Origin: Dolomedes plantarius
Taxonomy: Eukaryota; Arthropoda; Arachnida; Araneae; Dolomedidae
Length of the DNA: 64,000 nt
Assembly: GCA_907164885.2 (NCBI GenBank)
Contig: OU015495.1
Coordinates: 5,677,772-5,741,771 of the forward strand
Direction of reading: 5' to 3'
Under the pieces are notes generated by a model, which was not told the origin of the DNA, did no database searches, and was given only the letters and a program-made list of their open reading frames with translations. Position numbers and translations under genes: made by a program. Positions 56,027 to 64,000 of this stretch are shown piece after piece (the stretch's first letter is position 1; each line of letters opens with the position of its first letter).

Positions 56027-56402
56027 TGTTGTTTCTAATGATCCCTGGACCAAAGCATTCCAGCCTAGGTCCTTACAGGCTAGCGGTCTGAGGGGTGCGG
56101 CTCCAGTTTATAATGTCATCACGAGGGTCAGAATCTGATTCAGCCAGCCCCCACCTCAATTTTGACCGAGCAACCCCAGGAGCGACATCTGGGGGATCTT
56201 ACTCCCTTCTATCCCCTCTGACATCATTGAGGGACTTTCGGGTTTATGGATTTAACATGCTCCTATCTGGCCTAGACAGGGAGGTATTGAATAGCGCTTG
56301 TCTGGAATTGATCCGAGCACCTTCGACCCCGAAAGTCGACGCGCTACAACTAGTCTACCTCGGGTCTCTGTACCACCAAGCTATGTCACCATTCCTTAAA
56401 AT
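56027..56402 (-). mobile_element. SINE family S3, copy 1
   Basis: The minus-strand head has TAGCTTGGTGGTACAGAG (A box) and CGGGGTCGAAGGTGC (B-box-like). The body ends, in plus orientation, with GTTGTTGTTGTTTCTAATG, and GGTGCGGCTCC and ATCACGAGGGTCAGA are shared with 62158-62575. The hAT element at 56403 starts at its edge. Confidence 0.65.
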
Positions 56403-57492
56403 CAGCGGTTCTTAATCTTTTATTGGTCAGGTACAACTTATGAATAAAAACTTCGTCGGGGAGAATCTCCCAACCAACTTTTAGAGGCAAAAATTAATCT
56501 AGTTTTTCGAATAAACAAACTATCTATAATAAACAACTCGACAAATATGATAAAAAGACAAATAATCTTATTAACAACAATAAATTTAGCGGAAAAGTAA
56601 TTTTAATCGCAGCTTTATAAAAATAAAAATATATTTCTTAATATACTAGAGGCTTCGCCCCTAGGCTCGCTACGCTCGCTCCTCTATTAGGGCTAATAGC
56701 GAGATACATTGCCCGAGAATCACCCCTATGTAACAGCTTCCATCCATTTACTGTTGTTACCCTTAATGCGAAGGGCGTTTCATCACTGTTTAATTATCAG
56801 CTGTAAAATTCAATTAAAAATCGAAAATTTAAGATATAGACATGAAATGAGGTGTATATGAACAAGAAAGCTTTCAGCTTCCAGATGATGTAAATATTTC
56901 CTTGTAAGATAAGATAAAAACTCGAGGAGCATCGATATTACATCCACATAGGGGACGATATTTCTTGAAAAACTGTGTTTCATTTTTTGATAAAAATATT
57001 AGTCTGTTTTAAAATATTTTTAAGCAAATGAGGTCTAGTTTGAAAGAGAAATGTCTGTAGTCTTAGATTGTAAAAAGATAAAAATTCTACGATCATTTTT
57101 TGGCATGTTATCGTAATCTGAAGATAAAAAAGTCAATATTTTCCCATTAAACATAAAATAAAAAAACTTACAGTCCGACGAAGATGATACATGTCTTACT
57201 TTGGTGCCCCCATTTTTCTGCATCCATTGGTATCACTCTTGACCCCATACCCCCAGCAGTTTCAGAGGAGATAGCGGGACAAGCTTTTGACAGCGGCAAT
57301 GGGAGTTACATTTTTTTAGAATAGAGAGATTTCTATTCTATTCAAACAAAAAAATGGGAACAAAATAAAATTGTTTCCAATTTTATAAAATTGTTAAATC
57401 TTTGTTTGTTTTTAAACTATAAAACTAATTTTTTATAATTGTTGACTGCCTGGACCACCTGTGGCTCGCGGTATAACAGTTAAGAAACAGTG
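56403..57492. mobile_element. hAT-type element containing a Helitron
   Basis: Ends CAGCGGTTCTTAATC and GTTAAGAAACAGTG. The flanks CTTAAAAT and CTTTAAGT agree at six of eight. Subterminal CTGTGGCTCGCGG at the right is hAT-like. Its own sequence is only about 400 bp once the nested Helitron is removed. Confidence 0.65.
56646..57329 (-). mobile_element. Non-autonomous Helitron nested in hAT element
   Basis: The plus strand begins CTAGAGGCTTCGCCCC after A and ends TTTTAGAATAGAGA before T, so the minus strand runs from TCTCTATTCT to a GGGGCGAAGCCTCTAG 3' end. GAGCGTAGCGAGC near the 3' end can form the terminal hairpin. 684 bp, no gene. A different family from the Helitron at 8404. Confidence 0.65.
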
Positions 57493-57500
57493 CTTTAAGT

Positions 57501-59797
57501 TAAAGCACGCCTAACCTATTTAAAGCACAGGAAACTTCTAACCAGATGCTATCGGTATTGATGAAAGTAGTTGTAAAATTCTGCTATATCTAGCACTTCT
57601 CCCAAAACTGCATTAATCGTCTATACGTAATTAAATCAGTTCATTTGATCGTATACGAACAGTTTCATAACATCTATCAGTCTGCTAGCTTTCATTATAT
57701 ATGACATTGCAAAATGTATAGGTATGGGAAGAGCGTTGACGCAAATTAACTCCATAAATTTTAATATGCAATGCATTATCTCACTAACGCTACAAGAGCA
57801 GTAGAGCGATTTAAGTTAAATAAGAGCTTATTTAATTTTCCAACACGTTTTCTAGCTCTTTAAACTATATATTACTAAACTTCAAAATGATAAGAAGCTT
57901 GCTTTTTAAACGGCTAAAAAAGGCGTGTTTTAAAATGTAATTATCTAAAGTATTTTCTGGTGTACTTAGATCTTGTTTCTAATCTAAATGTTTCTCGCAT
58001 GCATGTTTCGAATATTAATATTTATCTATATAATCTTTTTTCGCTTATCTTCGTGAACATAATGTGTGACCCAAAGTGAGTATGCCATTACAATTCGATC
58101 AATTTTTTTTTTTAGTTCCATATCTAAAATCAAGTATAAAATTGTCAATATGAGAATTTTAAAATATACAGTTAGCATCGCTATAAACAAAATCACTTCT
58201 GCTCAAAAGTTAGTTAATTTCCCATTACCTGAAATGAAAATTTAAGAAATGTTATTTCAGCCTTCTTTGTCGTTTAAAAAAATATTTTCTTTTGTTATAT
58301 TTATATATTTTTGAACTGAAAATTATGCGATTCCTTCACTCAGTTCGACAGTTATATATCAGAGAAATTGAGTAATTTCCATGTAAACGTTTTCAATCAA
58401 ATATTTCCGTGTAAATGGAGGAAAAACTATTTTCACCCAGTGCAAACATATGACCAAATGTCTTAAACTGTGAAAATTTATGAGTTCAGGAATCTTTATT
58501 CAACAACAAAATTTTTAATCAGTTGGTTAAATGCAATTTTGCAGGATACGTTCAAAATTGGAATCCTTAGGGGTGCCTCAGTCGGAAAAAAATTGTTTGA
58601 AGGGAAAACATACTCCTGAATTACCAGGAAAGGGGCGGTTACTCTCCACGAATATTTTTCCATTCAGATGACCTTAATATTAACTTTCCCCTTACGTAAT
58701 CACTTCCGTTTCTGTTTGCAGCGTCTGGCTGTCACGTTAGAATATCACCTCATATACTATACGTTTACAGTCATATATTTTCTTCTATGTCTCAGAATGT
58801 TGTCCTCAGTTCTTTTCGTGTCCATCATTAAGGTACCTTGCTCAAATACTACTTTTAATAATATTTGAAAATATGGCTGCATATATGATGAGATTTAATA
58901 TATAATTGACACGAAACACTTATGAAAATAATTTTAAAATACATCAAGGAAAATGGTGGGAAAAGGCGAAAAAAATATGTACACCTTCATTTCGTGGCGT
59001 TGCCATTTGGCTAAAGGGAAAATTTTCTTCTTGTTCATTGAAAATGTAACCAATTTCACGTTTACATATATATAAAATTGTATGTGTTTTTTAATGTGGT
59101 TGCTATTGTTTTTATTTTTTTCAATATTTTTCTTTTGTTTTTGTTATTCCCAGACATATTTCTTTAATAATAAAGGGAAAATGTCATGCATTGAAGTATT
59201 GCTTTTATAGCAAACATCATTTTTCAATAAGATTAATTAATAAAATAATTTTTGTTTCTATTTACAAGAGCATGTGATCTTGACAACGAGCAAGGATGCT
59301 GTAGAAATATTTATAAATTTCTTAGACATGATACGATGTGTAAGGTGCTAAGTCAAAAAACCAATAAGGAAAAAATCAAGTGCTGTCTCCCCCCAAAAAA
59401 ACCTGTAACCCAACTTCTAAAGAAAACTTTTTAAACTTTCAATCCTCACACATAAAGCTAATGAAAAAAGGAATAAATAGAAGAGAAAAAAATTTGAATT
59501 TCTGCAGCTTTTTTTGGTTATCAAAAATTTGTAATAAGTTTACAATTATGAAAAATCTCGCAAAATCCATTCACAGTCATCATCATGGGAACACAGTAGA
59601 TAACTTTAAAGCGAACTAAACACAAACATATTGCCCAATTACAGTTTCTCGTAAAATGAAGTTAAAGTTTTCTTTGTGAGAACACAGTGCATATAAGTGC
59701 TTATTAGTGATGATGATGTCGTGTCTATGATGAAACCTATTCAAATAGTGCCATGGGCGGAGATGACGGCCCTGGCAATCTGCACCATTTTGTCATC
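57501..59797. other. No recognised feature
   Basis: AT-rich DNA; several open frames of 60-80 codons without recognisable domains. Confidence 0.5.
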
Positions 59798-60715
59798 TTA
59801 GAAGTTCAGTCTCGTAAACAAGACTCCAATTTTTAACAGTTCAGCAAGCATGTCTGGACAATCAAAAATGTGTGCCGTCGTCAGTTCTGGGTCCGGGCAG
59901 TTATCATACTTTCTGTAGGTTTTTCTGCCCTCTCTGTCGATTTTCAATCCTCCGCGATGGCCAGTTCTAATCCTGACTATGGTTTTAGTTATACTTCGAT
60001 ATCCATTGATGTTGTGGAGCTGGTGCTTTATAGGAATCGAGTGTTCCTTCAATTTGTATTTGGCCACGGCATTTGCGTCCGAGAGCGTGACATTGACCTT
60101 GTTAGCGTTATTATTATTATTGAGATTTCGAGCCTCTTTTGCTAGTTTATCTGCGTTCTCGTTGCCTTTAATGTTGACATGCGCCGGCAACCATTGAAGA
60201 ATGCAGATTTTATCCTGCTTATGAACCTCGTTTAGGCGAAAGTGGATCTCGCTGGTGATATGGGAGCTTCTATCCAGGATTGCCTGCAGGGCTGCCCTCG
60301 AGTCACAGAAAGCAACGAGTCTCTTTGTTTGCTCAGAAACGGGAAGCGGTGTATCTATTTCAAGTGCCTCCACTATTGCCAGAAGCGCGCAAGTGAAGTT
60401 AGACGCTATGGCTCCAGCGCCGATTTTGTGTTGATAAGCAGTATCACCTGGGGTAGTCAGAAATACTCCAGAACCTCCATTAGTGATTGTCTCATCAGAT
60501 GAACCATTTGTATAAGCGTGTACAAAGTCCTTTTTTGGATACTGTTCAACTGTCCTGATCCCTTTTGTTTTAATGACGTCAGTAAACACCCTTTTATTGC
60601 ATGGCTCTTGTAGGTTGAGTACTGTTTTAGAGTTCATAGGAAACCTGGAAGGAGTGCTTATTAGTGAGCAATACCTAAGAATACTGCTCTTTTCTGGATT
60701 CTCCCAGAATGCATT
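59798..60715 (-). pseudogene. LINE ORF2 C-terminal part with RNase H domain
   Basis: Open from about 60715 (AFWENPEKSSILRYCSL) to a stop at 59798; the ATG at 60637 is internal. RNase H signatures: HAYTNGSSDETI, where the first catalytic Asp of the usual TDGS reads Asn; NFTCALLAIVEALE, where the usual Glu of CELLAI reads Ala; FCDSRAALQAIL (third residue, Asp, kept); and NENADKLAKEA (last Asp kept). TGHRGGLKI and a Cys-poor tail follow. This matches I/Jockey-group non-LTR retrotransposons. RT is missing, and two of four catalytic residues are lost. Confidence 0.85.
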
Positions 60716-60926
60716 TTAAGCGTCATCAGGAGTAGAGATCCTAATTTATCAATGACTTATACACAACATGTATATTTCTCATTTCGTTTCTAGTAAAATG
60801 GCTTCAAAGTTTTCACCAAACGAACACAATAGATAAAACATTACACAAACGAATTATGGTAGAACAGAAATAGAGTAAGTGTTATAATAAAGAAATTAAA
60901 TCTGTTGAAAATGATATCATTTCTTT

Positions 60927-61497
60927 TTATATTTAAAATTGTTTATTGATCCGGGGTTAAAGTTTGGAGGCAAGGACACTATTTCTTTTTCATGGGGCAT
61001 TTTTGGGTATTTTTTCTATTCTTGCATATTCTTAGATATTACGCAAACATATTGCTCTGTTCAACTTTTTTTTTCAAAAATGTTTTTCATCAAGAATCTA
61101 AAAAATATTTTTGAGGCAGCTAAGTATGTAGTCTCGAAAACAAAACAATAAAAATAATTTTCAGTTTTTAAGCAAAAATTTCAGTTCGAACGAGATAGGT
61201 TACCTGAAATAAACACTGCACTGTGAAGTATCAGTAAGAATTTTGCTAAACCACTCGTTCAGAGGAAACTATGCTTTCTGCTTTAAATTGCAAAGCAGCA
61301 ATAGAAAGCAACTGCTATCCACACTTCGGTAACTTTCCACGCGCTTTTGTCGTCGTCTTGTGTCGGTAGTAATGAACAAAATTGAAAAATAAAACGCGTA
61401 AGAATAGAAAAAAAACACACAAAAAGGCACCAACAGAAAAAAACAGTGTTCTCGCTCTCGGATTATAATCCCGGATCAATAAACAATTTCAAATATT
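60927..61497. repeat. Pair of inverted repeats 516 bp apart
   Basis: AATTGTTTATTGATCCGG near 60938 is the reverse complement of CCGGATCAATAAACAATT at 61471; homology extends to about 28 bp. It could be a MITE, but no target duplication is clear. Confidence 0.5.
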
Positions 61498-62157
61498 CAA
61501 AGAATGAAAATTAATCATTTTCTCTTGATTTAAGACTGTAGTGTTCTAACCTTATTGGATTCGCTCACCTCAATCTTAACATATGGAAAACTTTGTCCAA
61601 GGATTGCTGACTTGGATTGAAAGATATTTCCTTTTTTAACTGTACTCCGTCATAGAGAAAGAAATTTTACACCTTGGGGCATTTTTCATTTTTTAAAACA
61701 AAATGCAAATAATATTTTTAAATTTAAATTATTCGGGGGAAAAAAATCTGTCATAGTGTGTTTTAAACGTTCATAAGTTCCTGTAGTGGACGACATTTAT
61801 AATCTAGCCATAACTCTCGAAATAATCGCAGTGAAGGAAAAATGTAATTCTGGAGTACAAGAATATCAAAAGTGATTAAAATCTAATCCTTTGACGTAAA
61901 GTTCAGCTCAGATAATTTTTAAGTAAGGATCAAAGTGCCTCAACTATTTTAACAAGTTTGGCTCATTTTTACATAAGGTATTTCTGACAAGCCAGACACA
62001 TCTTTTAATGCAAATGGTTAACATTTGAAAAATCAGAATAAATTAGTATTGGAATTGGCTTGACTTCCTATTTTTATGAAAATATGTGACTGGAGTCCAA
62101 AAATATCAATAATGTTTGACGATTTCTCTTTAGATACCGTATTCGGTCAAAGGATTA
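61498..62157. other. No recognised feature
   Basis: AT-rich DNA with no supported gene. Confidence 0.5.
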
Positions 62158-62575
62158 GTGTTGTTGTTGTTTCTGGTGCACCTTGACCGATATATTATAA
62201 TTATATCAATTAATGTCCCTAAGTATGTTGGGCAGAGTGATGCGGCTCCGGTTTCAAATAGCATCACAAGGGTCAGAGTCCCACTTGACTAAAGGACCGG
62301 TCCCGTAATTTTTAACCGAGTCAAGTGACGAGACCGGAACAGTTGACACCCCACCTCCAGAGGTAAATTTGAGAACTTGGAGGACATTGCAGCCACGAGA
62401 GATTTTTCGTGCACCAGCCGCCATTAGTGTACACGGCGGTAGATTTGTCAGAGGCGAGCATCGAACCAGTGGTCCAGTTGTCTGCTCTTGCCAACTGTGC
62501 CACCGGGCCCTTAGGATTAATGTTGGACACACAAAGAGGAGCTACGGCTGTGGGAGTCGAACTGCCACATCAGTA
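62158..62575 (-). mobile_element. SINE family S3, copy 2
   Basis: The minus-strand head has CCCGGTGGCACAGTTGGC (A box) and CTGGTTCGATGCTC (B box) near 62440-62510. The body includes AATGGCGGCTGGTGCACG and CACTTGACTCGGTTAAAAAT and ends at GTTGTTGTTGTTTCTGG on the plus strand. The left part matches 56027-56402. A 420-bp unit is long for a SINE, so two units may be joined. Confidence 0.65.
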
Positions 62576-63839
62576 TCTCAATTAACGTGAAAGTTTAATG
62601 CAGTTATATCTTAGAAATCTAGTTATCAAAATGATTTTAAACCACAAAGTTTAGTACATAGCTTTACTAGTATTTATACAACATATTTTCACTCATTTTA
62701 GCTATTACGAGTTTGAAGCTTATATGCCACCTCGAAAGCAAAATTTATAACGATGAAAAATTAACTAGAATTACGACATCCCTCAAGTTTGTTCATGAAA
62801 AGCTTCGATTATTCGAACTGTTTAAATCAATAAGCTTTTATTTCAAATGAAGGACGATTTTCAGGAATAGCAGACATAGTGTAATGTGTTGCCCTTTAAA
62901 TGCTTTTGCAATAGCAATTCACAAACAATATTTTTCTATTCAAAAGTATTTTAAAACATTCGTACAAGTCTCTAAAAGTACGATGTTAATTGTATTACAT
63001 GTAGACTAGTCAAGGGCTCTTATAGAATAGTTAAGAACTGTTATATTTAAATATAACTTATCCTATCAATAATACAGTACATTTATAACGTCATATTACC
63101 AAAAAGTTATAACTATGAAGGGATAAAACTGCAATATTTGTCGCAAATCAGTAGTTTTGTGGTCTGCATAGCATAAATATTTAATGCTAGTTTATTAAAC
63201 TCGCAAATTTTATTCCAATATAATGAAGAATTTTCAGTGTGTGTAAACAGTTTTATAATTCTTGAATCATCTAAATTTCCCTCTTTTCTCTGTAACTGGT
63301 TATTTTTTATACACATGAGTAGTGTGCATCATTTTCAGTCAAATATACTATTATATCACTTAGGATATTTTCCCTTCATCTGAGTATTTTCCAGCCTTTC
63401 AATAACCGTGAATTCAACTGCGTTCTGATGCATTAAATTAATGAAGAAACATGTTCATCATAAAATCTAGATCGCGCTTCCTGCTGGCAAACTTAAGATA
63501 CCCATACCTTGGTGTGTGCGTAATTGTCAGCATAAAAGCTACATACTAGGATACGATTGATTATACCTCCAAAGGATTCCTTACATTTCGCATTCAGATG
63601 AAGACCGGAAGTCTTGCATCTTTGCATCTTCCGAAATTTTGATCAAGAGGATCTGAAATTCCAGTCTTATATGATAAAAGGTTATGAATGAATAGGGAGG
63701 AAGATTTCCGTATTTATTGCAGAAGAATTTTTGATAGGAATAACATGTATTAGTGAATACTTGTTCAAACAGATGTTAGTGTCCGTTTCAAGAGACGGAA
63801 TGAAACAGTACTAAAGCGAATACGGAATCTGACTTCAAA

Positions 63840-63841
<2 letters not shown>
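62576..63841. other. No recognised feature
   Basis: AT-rich DNA; the short ORF at 63113 (minus) is unremarkable. Confidence 0.5.

Positions 63842-63872
<31 letters not shown>
63842..63872. repeat. (TA)n microsatellite
   Basis: About 30 bp of TA. Confidence 0.95.
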
Positions 63873-63873
<1 letters not shown>

Positions 63874-64000
63874 TATTTTTCGGACCATAAGACGCGATGA
63901 ATGATAAGATGCACCTCAAATTTATGGGAAGATTTTTAGAAAAGAATATTTTGTATCCACTATGTGTATAAGAATATTTTAAATTCCTTACTTAGTAAAG
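63873..64000. repeat. Possible MITE end (TATTTTTCGGACCATAAGAC)
   Basis: This motif resembles a short transposon end that I recall from many animal genomes. The other end would lie beyond the window, so it is unverified. Confidence 0.35.

Noticed and set aside
56095..56415. 106-codon plus-strand ORF
   Set aside because: Antisense reading of a SINE copy.

Overview
The window looks like AT-rich nuclear DNA from an arthropod, most likely a spider or another arachnid. That is an inference from the repeat families: several Tc1-like, mariner and hAT transposases, BEL/Pao retrotransposons, Helitrons whose ends carry an ACTGACTGACTCA-type motif, and tRNA-derived SINEs. Nothing resembles a bacterial or organellar gene, and I found no exon that I can assign to a host protein. 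Every convincing coding region belongs to a mobile element.

Layout. 1-7.9 kb: a Tc1-like transposase cut by the window edge, a second Tc1 fragment, a mariner scrap, an interspersed repeat joined to a SINE, and two copies of one Tc1 family. One copy has an intact 346-residue DD34E transposase (4236-5644). The other has lost its N-terminus (6739-7871). 8.4-17 kb: non-autonomous Helitrons, an hAT MITE with perfect 8-bp target duplications, an almost perfect 232-bp foldback MITE flanked by TTA, SINE copies and a TA-flanked MITE. 18.7-24.7 kb: a decayed Tc1 element, a probable solo LTR, and an hAT element whose transposase gene is split by a SINE with its own 12-bp target duplication. 27.6-28.9 kb: a mariner with one frameshift and one nonsense codon.

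31.4-37.1 kb: a degenerate BEL/Pao element on the minus strand. 39.7-40.7 kb: an hAT element inside another hAT element. 40.7-46.5 kb: a near-intact BEL/Pao element on the minus strand. Its two 206-bp LTRs look identical and are flanked by ATTGT. Gag-protease and RT-RNase H-integrase lie in two long frames offset by a single base. 47-57 kb: a mariner whose 5' half has been replaced by an inverted copy of its 3' end, a decayed Tc1 element, a second Helitron in opposite orientation, a pogo-like MITE, SINEs, and a Helitron nested in an hAT element. 59.8-60.7 kb: the RNase H end of a LINE lacking two catalytic residues.

The autonomous-looking elements (the Tc1 at 4.2 kb and the BEL at 40.7 kb) could have served their own defective relatives. 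Nested insertions give a partial relative chronology. I see no new defence, toxin or metabolic system. The points worth a second look are structural: the foldback MITE, the palindromic mariner, the hAT with dense subterminal motifs, the shared octamer-containing block in two Tc1 leaders, and the one-base break in the young BEL element. All similarity calls are from memory of the families; no search was run.
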